A model generated the notes under the pieces. It made no database searches. It was not told the DNA's origin and saw only the letters and a program-made list of their open reading frames with translations. A stretch of DNA of 64,000 nucleotides. Origin: Microglena sp. YARC (taxonomy: Eukaryota > Chlorophyta > Chlorophyceae > Chlamydomonadales > Chlamydomonadaceae). Position 1 is the first letter of the stretch. Each line of letters opens with the position of its first letter. The translations under genes and the position numbers were made by a program. Location of the stretch: the NCBI GenBank assembly GCA_022414725.1, contig CM039467.1:10072924-10136923 (forward strand), given 5' to 3'. Shown piece by piece: positions 54,963-57,465 of the stretch.

Positions 54963-55327
54963 CTGCCCCCCCCCCCCACCACCACCACCACCACACACAC
55001 CACACTACACCATACACACACCACCCCAATTTGATTGCAGGTGGCGTGTTCAATAGAGGGTCCAGCAGTGGAGGGAGCTCCAAATCATGCCCACCACCAC
55101 CACCACCACCACACACACCACACACACCCACACACCCCAATGTGATTGCAGGTGGCGTGTTCAATAGAGGGTCCAGCAGTGGAGGTAGCTCTAACGGTGG
55201 AGGAGGAAGGGGTGCATCTGGCAGCACTGGTGCTCGCGCACAGTGGACCTCTAACTTTCTCTTTACTCAGCACCAAGCTAAAGGAGGTAGTAGTGGTGGG
55301 GTTGGCGATTCAGAAAAAGCACTTTAA
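2577..55327 (+). CDS. LRR single-pass membrane protein, 16-exon gene model (5' end incomplete)
   Basis: Spliced model of about 745 codons. In order it encodes an N-terminal cap with Cys residues (exons 1-3), about 14 plant-type LRRs (exons 3-11; signatures [33 protein letters not shown]), a Cys-bearing C-cap (exon 12), a short linker (exon 13), a Ser/Gly stalk plus transmembrane helix (exon 14) and a tail without kinase or TIR motifs (exons 14-16). Proteins of this design are usually cell-surface receptors or scaffolds; ligand and partner cannot be inferred. All junctions except exon 6 to 7 keep codon phase, and split codons rebuild expected residues (CA+A gives Gln in [16 protein letters not shown]+G gives Leu; AG+T gives Ser). 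No start Met or signal peptide is assigned. Introns occupy about 96% of the span and are mostly tandem copies of the exon edges. It could be a decaying gene, but open exons and preserved phases argue against that. Confidence 0.75.
2745..3835 (+). repeat. Tandem copies of the exon 1 3' edge and donor
   Basis: Copies of the exon 1 end (GAGGTCTACAACAGCTGCTG, then TTTGATAATGAG and a GT-rich donor) at about 2,885, 3,028, 3,236, 3,354, 3,472, 3,620 and 3,785. The middle three have a 118-bp period. Some have lost codons, so they are decoys rather than coding exons. Confidence 0.8.
3836..4050 (+). repeat. TTG-rich, TG repeat and poly-G
   Basis: TTGTTG and TAGTGGGACT repeats, then a TG run (3981-4003) and a G16 run at 4021. 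No coding feature. Confidence 0.8.
4190..4365 (-). repeat. Dispersed repeat, copy 1
   Basis: Contains CCTGCAACGCCAAGAGCGAC through GATTTGGTCTACCA (4287-4361), which recurs at 39,284-39,363. The left end (CGCCTGGTGGGGCGTGGTG, TTAAGGG) is also echoed at about 56,443. It may be a SINE or other short mobile element; orientation is a guess. Confidence 0.5.
4540..4825 (+). repeat. ACC and ACCAAC repeats with an exon 2 5'-edge copy
   Basis: CCA triplets and CAACAC hexamers in two blocks, separated by a copy of the exon 2 start (CATATGCAGGGAGGAGAGGC at about 4,649). Confidence 0.85.
4830..4916 (+). CDS. Exon 2 (phase 0-0): LRR N-terminal cap, Trp/Cys part
   Basis: 29 codons between ATATCCAG and GTAAGC. 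The product contains [16 protein letters not shown] followed by DDIC, matching the W...C spacing that precedes CDxxGxLxxLxL in LRR N-caps; exon 3 supplies exactly that continuation. A copy of its 5' edge lies at about 4,650 and a copy of its 3' edge with donor at about 5,010-5,046. Confidence 0.7.
4917..6068 (+). repeat. Intron 2: exon-edge copies around a TTGGTCTTTCTCTTGA array
   Basis: A copy of the exon 2 3' edge with donor (ATCAGGTAAGCTAGACTGG) ends at about 5,056. From 5,105 to 5,745 a 15-18-bp unit with TTGGTCTTTCTCTTGAAGG variants repeats about 35 times. Copies of the exon 3 start (GACCATG, GCGATTGGTGTTGGTC) follow at 5.75-6.04 kb, with a CCA triplet block at 5,905-5,985. Confidence 0.8.
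6069..6160 (+). CDS. Exon 3 (phase 0-2): end of N-cap and first LRR
   Basis: Begins after TTGTGCAG with [15 protein letters not shown] and ends FPKEFGQ, with the Gln codon split CA|A. The donor is GTGAGT at 6161. The CD-x-x-G-Y-L-x-x-L-x-L pattern is typical of the cap-to-LRR1 transition. Three or four degraded 5'-edge copies precede it (about 4,975, 5,750, 5,865, 5,990). Confidence 0.75.
6335..7345 (+). repeat. 1-kb CCCT homopyrimidine tract
   Basis: Almost pure C/T on the plus strand, built of CTCC/CCCT tetramers. It is interrupted about seven times by an island reading CAGATATCTCATAC, at about 6,592, 6,734, 6,861, 6,917, 6,969, 7,024 and 7,315. The Gly/Arg/Glu minus-strand and Pro/Ser/Leu plus-strand frames across it are artefacts. 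Confidence 0.95.
7355..9180 (+). repeat. ACAAGTACAC arrays flanking a SINE
   Basis: ACACAAGTACAC-type octamers fill 7,358-7,780 and 8,029-8,300. From 8,300 to 9,180 they form about 100-bp higher-order units containing GACCTCCCTTGCCATGC, CAACTCTTTGGC and TTTCAATGTAATGG. A poly-C block (7,398-7,432) precedes the array. Confidence 0.85.
7792..8024 (+). mobile_element. tRNA-derived SINE
   Basis: A-box-like TGGCTCTATCG at 7811 and a perfect B box GGTTCGAACCC at 7854, about 43 nt apart as in Pol III tRNA promoters, then an unrelated body and a terminal T8 run (8017-8024). It is flanked by TACAAGAACAT (7781) and TACAGGAACAT (8024), a likely target-site duplication with one mismatch. It is not a tRNA gene: the cloverleaf 3' half is absent. 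Confidence 0.7.
9186..9232 (+). CDS. Exon 4 (phase 2-1): LRR core
   Basis: 47 nt after TTGTTGCAG, encoding [16 protein letters not shown] with the Gly codon split G|GT. The donor is GTGAGT at 9233. The perfect LxxLxxLDLSNN core identifies it. Six or seven copies of its 3' edge with the donor follow to about 9,850. Confidence 0.85.
9233..9930 (+). repeat. Tandem copies of the exon 4 3' edge
   Basis: Units of about 80-115 bp carry TTGAGCAACAACNTCATGAT followed by a GGTGAGT-like donor, then AGTATCAAGC and AGCTACAT repeats. Copies start near 9,311, 9,424, 9,535, 9,628, 9,717 and 9,818. Confidence 0.85.
9931..10200 (+). repeat. AT-rich CATTCACTACAATATTTATT repeat
   Basis: Short A/T-rich units with ATTTATTAC and TTCATTCAC between 9,990 and 10,135. 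The flanks are unique intron sequence with no recognised signal. Confidence 0.6.
10214..10411. mobile_element. hAT-type MITE, copy 1
   Basis: A 198-bp GC-rich element flanked by perfect 8-bp direct repeats ATGCAGGT (10206-10213 and 10412-10419). Imperfect terminal inverted repeats are CATGGTACTTCC on the left and TAGGGTGCTTCC as the right-end complement. The interior is full of GCGC and shares GGCGCAGCAAGCAATTT and GCGCTGGCCA with copy 2 at 52.2 kb. 8-bp duplications are the hAT hallmark. No ORF, so non-autonomous. Confidence 0.75.
10411..10440 (+). repeat. Partial exon 5 5'-edge copy
   Basis: TGCAGGTGGGCTGGAGGGTG matches the exon 5 acceptor and first codons (TGCAGGTGGGCTGGAAGATG). It directly abuts the MITE, whose right target-site repeat contains the copied acceptor. 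Confidence 0.6.
10492..12005 (+). repeat. 21-bp CAGCTG satellite with a higher-order spacer
   Basis: A 21-bp unit built on ACAGCTGAACCTTGTGGCAC repeats about 60 times. From 10,849 a spacer reading TTTCAATTTCAATTTC then ATGCCCAAG recurs every 106-232 bp, in nine blocks. The period is a multiple of three, so open frames arise on both strands; I reject them as genes. Confidence 0.95.
12184..12293 (+). CDS. Exon 5 (phase 1-0): LRR
   Basis: 110 nt after GCGTGCAG. It encodes [20 protein letters not shown], then [16 protein letters not shown], one clear plant-type LRR. The donor is GTGAGT at 12294. A partial copy of its start (AATGCAGGTGGGCTGGAGG) lies at about 10,411, immediately 3' of a MITE. Confidence 0.85.
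12294..12640 (+). repeat. Long-form copies of exon 6 and its upstream intron
   Basis: Two copies of about 170 bp hold intron text, acceptor (CACAG or CGCAG) and the exon 6 start CATGATACCCTTGAGGTTG at 12,436 and 12,612. The 75-bp array begins inside the second. Confidence 0.85.
12640..24010 (+). repeat. 75-bp satellite from exon 6, about 150 copies
   Basis: The unit is AATGCCGTAATGGGGCGCAT, then CCCATCGTGCGTCACACTGG, then GCATTG plus about 29 bp of AT-rich text with TTTCTTGAAATAAACAAG. The first 45 bp encode [15 protein letters not shown], the second half of exon 6's first LRR. Two variants are ordered in space: TGTAG with AAGTAAAT up to about 14.7 kb, and TGCAG with AAGTGAAT beyond about 15.1 kb. 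Copies are near-identical to 17.1 kb, then increasingly broken by indels, extreme at 21.5-24.0 kb. The long minus-strand frames (up to 872 codons) exist because 75 is a multiple of three. Confidence 0.95.
24011..24429 (+). repeat. Long-form exon 6 5'-edge copies, right flank
   Basis: Two degraded copies with GATACCCTTGAGG (about 24,077 and 24,246) precede the intact exon 6. They mirror the long-form copies at 12.3-12.64 kb on the other side of the satellite. Confidence 0.8.
24430..24660 (+). CDS. Exon 6 (starts phase 0; 3' end uncertain): two LRRs
   Basis: Starts after TTCTTCGCAG with [20 protein letters not shown] and runs on in frame through [18 protein letters not shown], two LRRs. The donor GTAAG at 24661 would end the exon in phase 0, whereas exon 7 begins in phase 1. 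Copies of its tail near 24,921, 25,187 and 25,341 lack about 53 nt present here (24587-24644); the 25,187 copy reads [12 protein letters not shown] in frame, and the donor AACG|GTAAG shared by the copies would then give phase 1. So the end used, or the sequence itself, is in doubt. GTGAGG at 24511 is an alternative donor. Confidence 0.6.
24661..25610 (+). repeat. Exon 6 3'-edge copies separated by G/T-rich tracts
   Basis: Copies of the exon 6 tail (GAGAACTACCTTTTGG, then AGCAACAACGGTAAGATGG) at about 24,921, 25,187 and 25,341, separated by 100-250-bp runs of TG and poly-G. The G runs could form quadruplexes. Confidence 0.8.
25611..26590 (+). repeat. G/T-rich intron with short recurring segments
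   Basis: ACAAGCTTGGGAGATT with TTCATAATTCATGG occurs at about 25,667, 25,869 and 26,058. TTTTTGGTTGCATTTCACTC occurs at about 26,270 and 26,337, with a related form at 26,557. GGTGGGTG runs fill the rest. These might be edge copies of an exon I cannot identify. Confidence 0.6.
26591..27185 (+). repeat. Telomere-like AAACCCTGAACC repeats with exon 7 5'-edge copies
   Basis: Degenerate AACCCTGAACCCT and CCCTAAACCCTGAAC units, interleaved with TTATCAGGTGGCTTCATATT, the acceptor and first codons of exon 7, near 26,655, 26,765, 26,838 and 26,994. Confidence 0.75.
27186..28029 (+). repeat. Poly-C/TAGGCTTTGTAAAGCC array with exon 7 5'-edge copies
   Basis: CCCCTAGGCTTTGTAAAGCC repeats at 27.4-27.7 kb between C runs. 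Exon 7 starts (TTCATATTCATTGGGATCAT) recur at about 27,190, 27,348 and 27,789. Confidence 0.8.
28030..28128 (+). CDS. Exon 7 (phase 1-1): LRR, founder of the 72-nt cassette array
   Basis: 99 nt after TTTCATCAG. It encodes [16 protein letters not shown], then [17 protein letters not shown], ending G|GTGTGT. An internal CATAG at 28052-28056 marks where the downstream array units begin. From there to the donor is exactly 72 nt, one 24-residue LRR. 5'-edge copies precede it (26,650-27,800) and eight cassette copies follow. Confidence 0.8.
28129..29250 (+). repeat. Array of 72-nt LRR cassettes with AG and GT ends
   Basis: Eight units of about 130-147 bp. In five, the segment between GTGCATAG and GTGTGTG is exactly 72 nt in phase 1-1 and encodes one complete LRR ([15 protein letters not shown], then IDVSRNNIS): 28197-28268, 28618-28689, 28900-28971, 29040-29111 and 29174-29245. 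A sixth (28756-28827) is 72 nt with compensating indels; those starting at 28329 and 28469 are broken. Confidence 0.85.
29251..31570 (+). repeat. Diverged exon 7-like copies in TG/poly-G sequence
   Basis: Further copies with GATATATCCAGGAACAACAT, then a second family with TTAAGAAGCTGGATAGAATC, TTGAATCACATTCG and CTATCCAGGAACAACATAGC at about 29,970, 30,120, 30,320, 30,550, 30,710, 30,830, 30,990 and 31,140. Many indels. The unique stretch 29,780-29,960 holds nothing I recognise. Confidence 0.7.
31840..32115 (+). repeat. ATC/CAT triplet repeat
   Basis: Imperfect CATCATCAT and CACCATCA triplets, with GCAGCAGCAGTAG at the end. No gene; 31,570-31,840 is G/T-rich intron. Confidence 0.9.
32240..32760 (+). 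repeat. Two 240-bp copies of the exon 8 5' edge
   Basis: CTGCAGGTGCTTTCCCCCAA and the following codons (through GTTTTCATCTG) recur at 32,275 and 32,515 before the intact exon at 32,761. Each is followed by about 150 bp of shared intron rich in TCAACCTCACAG and CACACTGCT. Confidence 0.85.
32761..32913 (+). CDS. Exon 8 (phase 1-1): two LRRs
   Basis: 153 nt after AACACTGCAG. It encodes [20 protein letters not shown], then [12 protein letters not shown], then [18 protein letters not shown]. The donor is GTGAGT at 32914. It continues exon 7 in frame ([13 protein letters not shown], a normal LRR step). Two 5'-edge copies precede it (32,281 and 32,521) and about ten or more 3'-edge copies follow. 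Confidence 0.85.
32914..34800 (+). repeat. 119-bp array of the exon 8 3' edge
   Basis: About seven near-identical units (32.9-33.75 kb) carry GCTCTCCTGGCTGGAGGTAA, then the CCACAGAGTGAGTTTG donor region. More diverged units continue to 34.8 kb, with intercalated GTATGGGTGTGTGAGGATTG. In the units the exon text CTGCGGGCT has become TTGCAGGCT, creating a new AG. Confidence 0.85.
34970..36145 (+). repeat. CA / AACACGCACGCAAACGCACA repeat
   Basis: 1.2 kb of CACACA tracts punctuated by AAACACGCACGCAAACGCAC about every 40 bp. His/Thr frames on plus and Cys/Val frames on minus are artefacts. Confidence 0.95.
36146..36541 (+). repeat. Copies of the exon 9 5' edge
   Basis: GCTACAGACATCAAATCAGC (about 36,151) and GCTACAGGTATCAAATCAGC (about 36,338) repeat the acceptor and first codons of exon 9, with TACTTGGAGT. 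The CCCCACACC-rich stretch 36,395-36,490 separates them from the exon. Confidence 0.8.
36542..36673 (+). CDS. Exon 9 (phase 1-1): two LRRs
   Basis: 132 nt after CACTACAG. It encodes [20 protein letters not shown], then [13 protein letters not shown], then [12 protein letters not shown]. The donor here is GCGAGC, a GC-AG type; the next copy of the same edge (about 36,926) has GTGAGC, so either may be used. The phase-1 join to exon 8 rebuilds Ser (A|GC). Confidence 0.8.
36674..37920 (+). repeat. Copies of the exon 9 3' edge
   Basis: Copies of the exon 9 second half (GTGGTGCCCGACTCTGAAGT through TTTTCAGGTGAGC) at about 36,857, 37,030, 37,212, 37,423, 37,614 and 37,846. Later ones show GGCCTGGGGTGGTCCCCGAC. 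Intron parts share CTGTTTTGACTGTTTTTGAC. Confidence 0.85.
37921..38665 (+). repeat. GGT repeat and copies of the exon 10 5' edge
   Basis: GGTGGTGGT (37,935-37,980), then about four copies of CACTCCCTTGC, AGTCCA and TGGGCGGCAATGCACTGGAC, the exon 10 acceptor side, at 38.10, 38.24, 38.39 and 38.53 kb. Confidence 0.8.
38666..38879 (+). CDS. Exon 10 (phase 1-2): two LRRs with a loop
   Basis: 214 nt after CACCCCAG. It encodes [20 protein letters not shown], then [11 protein letters not shown], a polar insertion [10 protein letters not shown], then [16 protein letters not shown] (NVT sequon) and [10 protein letters not shown] with the Leu codon split TT|G. The donor is GTAAGT at 38880. 5'-edge copies lie at 38.1-38.65 kb and 3'-edge copies at 38.93-39.2 kb. 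Confidence 0.85.
38880..39215 (+). repeat. Copies of the exon 10 3' edge
   Basis: AGAAGCTTGGCATGTTTCAC with the donor TTGTAAGTCA recurs at about 38,957 and 39,060. A further piece at 39,119 repeats the middle of the exon (AGCCTGGAGGCTTTTGGC). Confidence 0.8.
39220..39425 (+). repeat. AT microsatellites and dispersed repeat copy 2
   Basis: TA runs at 39,226-39,275 and 39,397-39,424 flank CCTGCAACGCCAAGAGCGAC through GATTCGGTCTACCAGTAGAC (39,284-39,364), related to 4,287-4,361. It contains a GAGTCG/CGACTC hairpin. Confidence 0.65.
39430..40380 (-). other. Unexplained island with internal direct repeats
   Basis: Less repetitive than its surroundings. CTTGACTGCAAATTCTTCCC and TGAGAAACCTGTCGCT recur at 39,840 and 39,980 (about 140 bp apart), with a weaker copy at 39,740. 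A minus-strand frame of 118 codons (39,802-40,158) is internally repetitive. No family recognised; an old transposon fragment is possible. Confidence 0.3.
40385..41312 (+). repeat. G-rich tracts, TA microsatellite and exon 11 5'-edge copy
   Basis: GGGAGG and GGGTGG tracts plus a run of about 26 G (40,870-40,896). Then CAGTAACATATCCTGTTCTT-type units at about 40,972, 41,100, 41,143, 41,190 and 41,281. The first carries an exon 11 start copy (GGTCATTCTTGCTGTGAGCA). A TA run of about 40 bp lies at 41,216. Confidence 0.75.
41313..41457 (+). CDS. Exon 11 (phase 2-0): last LRR
   Basis: 145 nt after TTGACACAG. It encodes [20 protein letters not shown], then [20 protein letters not shown] and MKVLISQQ. 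The donor is GTGTGC at 41458. The first base completes the Leu codon of exon 10. A 5'-edge copy lies at about 40,998 and two or three 3'-edge copies at 41.76-42.06 kb. Confidence 0.8.
41480..41745 (+). repeat. 29-bp tandem repeat, about nine copies
   Basis: TGTATGCATTCAATGTATTG recurs every 29 bp from 41,481. All three plus-strand frames stay open through it and give the same cyclic peptide. Confidence 0.95.
41755..42070 (+). repeat. Copies of the exon 11 3' edge
   Basis: GAAGCTGTCACTGAGGACCA and TTCTCATTTC, then CAACAGGTG, at about 41,763 (diverged), 41,890 and 42,017. A GCTT microsatellite lies at 41,966. Confidence 0.8.
42090..43080 (+). repeat. CCCTAACACCAACACC repeat with 70-80-bp units
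   Basis: Units combine ACTACCCTAACCCTAACACC, CCCCTCCACCAACACCCC and ACAAACCAAACGTCACC. CCCTAACCCTAAC resembles telomeric repeat, but no end is indicated. Confidence 0.85.
43081..43891 (+). repeat. Copies of the exon 12 5' edge, about 200 bp each
   Basis: Four copies of GATACTATCGACCATACTGT and GCAGCCAACCATCT, most with the preceding AG acceptor, at about 43,086, 43,270, 43,495 and 43,707. They are separated by C-rich tracts (CCCCCACCCC). Confidence 0.85.
43892..44029 (+). CDS. Exon 12 (phase 0-0): C-terminal cap of the LRR domain
   Basis: 46 codons after a C-rich tract ending CCCAG. It encodes [20 protein letters not shown], then [19 protein letters not shown] and RSVEWGD. The two Cys (LEC, KLKC) and the NGS sequon suit an extracellular C-cap. 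The donor is GTAAGT at 44030. 5'-edge copies lie at 43.08-43.8 kb and 3'-edge copies at 44.1-44.86 kb. Confidence 0.8.
44030..45060 (+). repeat. Copies of the exon 12 3' edge
   Basis: TTTGCTCATACAGCTGTCAT through GGGGAGATGTAAGTCTAGG recurs at about 44,109, 44,265 (partial), 44,397, 44,628 and 44,787. Poly-G runs lie at 44,330 and 44,708. Confidence 0.85.
45061..45300 (+). repeat. About 60-bp repeat, four copies
   Basis: CTATTTGTATTGACTTGGCC, then AACTTGGCTGAATTAGGAC, repeats between 45,078 and 45,300. Origin unknown. Confidence 0.85.
45320..46177 (+). repeat. Exon 13 copies in a CAACACC repeat
   Basis: CATCAGTGATGCACTGTCAC and GTCTTGCCAACACCTCC, the exon 13 start, recur about every 115-140 bp within CAACACCAACACC repeats. 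Confidence 0.85.
46178..46227 (+). CDS. Exon 13 (phase 0-2): short linker
   Basis: 50 nt after AACACCACAG, encoding [16 protein letters not shown] plus a split Ser codon (AG|T). The donor is GTGAGA at 46228. At least six upstream copies of this exon start at about 45.34 to 46.0 kb. The assignment rests on acceptor, donor, phase fit and repetition; no domain is recognised. Confidence 0.6.
46228..51358 (+). repeat. 5-kb array of the exon 14 stalk edge
   Basis: About 20 units of 130-180 bp. Each has CCATCCCAG (acceptor), codons matching the stalk (GCAATGGCTCCGGGGGAGGG, ACCAATGGCACCTTGATAGG), then CGTGATTGCTCCAACAAACA and CTCCTCACATTCAACAA. A variant unit at 49.1-50.1 kb carries GCTGAGAATGTGACCCTAGG and AGCATATAA. 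Poly-G runs lie at 46,353 (about 42 G), 50,347 and 50,540. Only the last copy continues into the TM segment. Confidence 0.9.
46235..46330 (+). repeat. Short dispersed segment shared with 57.37 kb
   Basis: GGGTTTTTGTTTTTTTATGA, then AAGGAATTTCACCCCATGAG, resembles 57,368-57,427 in the LINE region. It may be a small LINE-derived insertion. Confidence 0.4.
51359..51581 (+). CDS. Exon 14 (phase 2-0): Ser/Gly stalk and transmembrane helix
   Basis: 223 nt after GCATCCCAG. The stalk has [20 protein letters not shown] with two N-glycosylation sequons. A hydrophobic stretch of about 23 residues follows ([12 protein letters not shown] through ALYLL) and ends at HVRRAKK, a classic stop-transfer signal, giving type I topology. 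The cytoplasmic start is Ala/Thr-rich and ends ARPTFYN. The donor is GTAAGT at 51582. The array at 46.3-51.35 kb is made from the stalk part of this exon. Confidence 0.85.
51582..52165 (+). repeat. Copies of the exon 14 3' edge
   Basis: GACGAGGGTGCTGCACATGC and AAGGCCAACATTCTATAACG with a GTAAGT donor recur at about 51,680, 51,837, 51,972 and 52,105. Confidence 0.85.
52185..52370. mobile_element. hAT-type MITE, copy 2
   Basis: 186 bp with terminal inverted repeats CAGGGTAATTCAAA and TTTGAAGTACCCTG (13 of 14 paired), flanked by GGAAACAC and GTAAACAC (7 of 8 identical). The body shares GGCGCAGCAAGCAATTT, GCGCTTTTTGCACT and AAGCGCTGGCCA with copy 1 at 10.2 kb. No ORF. Confidence 0.8.
52371..53743 (+). 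repeat. Copies of the exon 15 5' edge
   Basis: CCCCTTGTCACTGCAGAACC and TGTTGTCTTCACTGCAACAC recur at about 52,425, 52,555, 52,682, 52,808 and 53,024. From 53,150 an altered 145-bp unit (TGACACTTATAAATAGAGAA) repeats four times. The acceptor CAG has become CCG in several of these. Confidence 0.85.
53744..53915 (+). CDS. Exon 15 (phase 0-1): cytoplasmic tail
   Basis: 172 nt after CCACTGCAG. It encodes [20 protein letters not shown], then [30 protein letters not shown] and KMLGGNSG. The donor is GTGGGT at 53916. No family recognised; it is not low-complexity, so a conserved tail is plausible. 5'-edge copies lie at 52.4-53.7 kb and 3'-edge copies at 54.0-54.7 kb. Confidence 0.75.
53916..54730 (+). 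repeat. Copies of the exon 15 3' edge
   Basis: GTGTGCAGGCTGACACTAAT through AACTCAGGTGGGTG recurs at about 53,999, 54,202, 54,416 and 54,638. Each is a 67-nt segment between AG and GT, phase 0-1. Confidence 0.85.
54731..55151 (+). repeat. Copies of the exon 16 5' edge
   Basis: GATTGCAGGTGGAGTGTTTG-type starts at 54,732, 54,825 and 55,033. They are separated by CCCCACACACACC tracts. Confidence 0.85.
55152..55327 (+). CDS. Exon 16 (phase 1): last coding exon with stop codon
   Basis: After GTGATTGCAG. It encodes [18 protein letters not shown], then [29 protein letters not shown] and VGDSEKAL, with the stop TAA at 55325. The tail is Ser/Gly-rich and likely flexible. Earlier 5'-edge copies sit at 54.74, 54.83 and 55.04 kb. 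Two copies of its 3' part follow at about 55.4 and 55.6 kb. Use of GGAG|GTAGTA as a donor instead cannot be excluded. Confidence 0.65.
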
Positions 55328-55745
55328 AGGACCCCCTATTAAACCGCTTTCAAGTAGAGAAATATTATCAGCTTCTAGGTAGCTCCTTGACCACTGCAGC
55401 CTAGTGCAGATCTGGCAGCAGTGGTACTCACACACCATGGAGGCATGGACCTCTAACTTTCTCTTTACTCAGCACCAAGCTAAAGAGGCAGTAGTGGTAG
55501 GGTTGGCGATTCAGAAAAGGCACTTTAAAGGCCCCCCTATTAAACCGCTTTCAAGTAGGAAAAGATTAGCAGCTTCTAGGTAGCTCCTTAACCACTGCAG
55601 CCTAGTGCAGATCTGGCAGCAGTGGTAATCACACACAATGGACCTCGAACTTCTCTTTACCTAGCACCAGGCTAAAGGTGGTAGTTAGTGGTGGGGTTGG
55701 CGATTCAGGAATTGCACTTTGAAGGAGCCCCCTTCCTTAGCAGCA
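55328..55745 (+). repeat. Copies of the exon 16 3' part and 3' flank
   Basis: GGACCTCTAACTTTCTCTTT, CAGCACCAAGCTAAA and GTTGGCGATTCAGAAAA recur at about 55,447 and 55,640, each with CTTCTAGGTAGCTCC. Sequence 55,745-56,300 holds ACCGG-rich unique text with no feature I recognise. Confidence 0.8.
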
Positions 55746-56299
55746 GCTTCTAGGTCGCTATCCAGCCACTAGCTGAATTTCCAATGGAGGGGGAAGGACA
55801 CTGGTAAAATAACGGTATGTAACCAAAGTCTGTAAACAGAGCAGAGTACAGGTTTACAGACTGTACCCCTGTAAACCCCCTGTACCCCTGTAAACCGATT
55901 GTAAACCCTACGTAACGGGGTCAGTAAAGAGCCCGAATATCGATAGTGATAACAGCAAAAATGTAACACAGTTAGCTCTTCTCCGCCATTTTACCAGATA
56001 CCGGAAACCCAGGCCGGATTCCGGTTGGTCTAACCTGAATTCGCCCTCAGAATTCTTCGGTGCATACCGGAAGGGACTCGCAGAAAGTTCCGGGCAAACT
56101 GACATTGCGATTTTTTGGCTCCGGTATACCGACCATCAAATACCCGCATACCGACCGGTTTGTTCTACCCTCAAACCAGTTTGTTCTACCTTGCCCTTTG
56201 CGACAAAAAACAATTTTTTAGCTTGTTTAGATCGGTGGCCGCTCCCTCCACGTGGGTGTGCTGCTTTGGGTGCCCTGGGGCCCATTTGCAAAACGGGCT

Positions 56300-56855
56300 T
56301 TTTTCCTTGGTCACGCAGGGCTAGGTGTTATCAGATGCGCCAGTGCCTGGTTTCCCCCCTTGCAAAACAAAATGTAACAAAAAACGGGGCTGGTGGAAGG
56401 TTCTTTAGGCCTCCCAATGCCGTCAAGTTAAAAAAAAGATACCGCCTGGAGGGGCGTGATGTTAAGGGGACCCTCCCTAACGCCGCAGCTAGGGAAAGTC
56501 ACCATGGCTCGTCAAGTTATATTTCCCGCATGCCTCTGCATGTGTCCTTGGGTCCTTGCCCTCTCTCATTTTTCTTCTTCTCTTGTCGTCATCTTAGTAG
56601 GTTCAGCCCACTCTCTTGGGCTTATTAGTTTCTTTTCGGGATTTCTTTGTTCCTTTTTTCCTTTCGTGTCCACATCCTCCCTTGTCCCTTTTTTGTTTGC
56701 AAGGGAGAAACCAGGAAAGGTTACATCATCGAAGGAAAGGTTGCAGTTCCCCTGCAGCTCTGGCCTCCCTCTGTCTGTTTTCCTTGGTCGCAAAGGGCTA
56801 GGCTAGGATCAGATACGCATTTTCCTGGTTCCCCCCTTGTAATAAAAAAGGCGCC
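56300..56855 (+). mobile_element. LINE 3'-end fragments
   Basis: The 3' module CTTGGTCACNNAGGGCTAGG, then ATCAGATGCGCC and CCTGGTTCCCCCCTTG, occurs at about 56,310-56,370 and 56,785-56,848. It matches the 3' end at 61,255-61,310. The region 56,570-56,700 also resembles 61,080-61,180 (CTCTTGGGCTT, CCTTTGTCCC-like text). Confidence 0.7.
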
Positions 56856-56856
56856 C

Positions 56857-57465
56857 AATGTGGTCACACGCATGAAGGACCACAGCCTCAGGGCGGAGGG
56901 AGATGGGGATGCACCAAAGGGTGACGTCGTCACGTAAGAGGAAGAAGGGGCAGCAAGTAAGGCGCTGCCCACCTGTGAGGGTCTCCCAGGTGGATAGAAG
57001 CTAGTCGATGATGGGGACAGAGTAAGGGCAATCCAAGAAAGCGTGAAACAGGGTGTCCGCGGTGTGTAGCTGCAAGCATTCAGGGCTGGTGCAGACAACA
57101 ATGGCGCTGGAGAAAGGGGGGGTCTTGGATGGTTGGCCTGTTTAAAAGCGACCTCGGACATGGGCTAGGAACGCGTTGAAGTCCAATGTGCCATGCAGCA
57201 AGCTCCGGTAAGTGATAGCACATGGACGGTGAAGGGTCTTGTCAATCTGCGTTGCCGCACCTGCGGGCAACCTTCACCGAGGGGGAAGGAGACATGAGGT
57301 CGTTGTGCAGTTCTATCCACCGGCCTGGTGGCGGTGGTGGTATGTGCGGGGGGGGGGGGGGGGGGGGGTAGGTTTTTGTTTAGTTGTAAAAGGAATTTCA
57401 CCCCAAGCAAGAGGTGGGTCTTCCGACACGTTGAAAGTCCACGTGCGCTGGATTTCATCAGGGAA
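56857..57465 (-). pseudogene. LINE ORF C-terminal fragment, inverted
   Basis: The minus strand encodes CLQLHTADTLFHAFLDC and WETLTGGQRL, LRLWSFMRVTTLGA, clearly homologous to the plus-strand copy at 59.6-60.05 kb. The C-x4-C, H, H, C zinc pattern is kept, but a stop replaces a Trp codon and frames shift. It lies head to head with the neighbouring plus-strand fragments. Confidence 0.7.
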
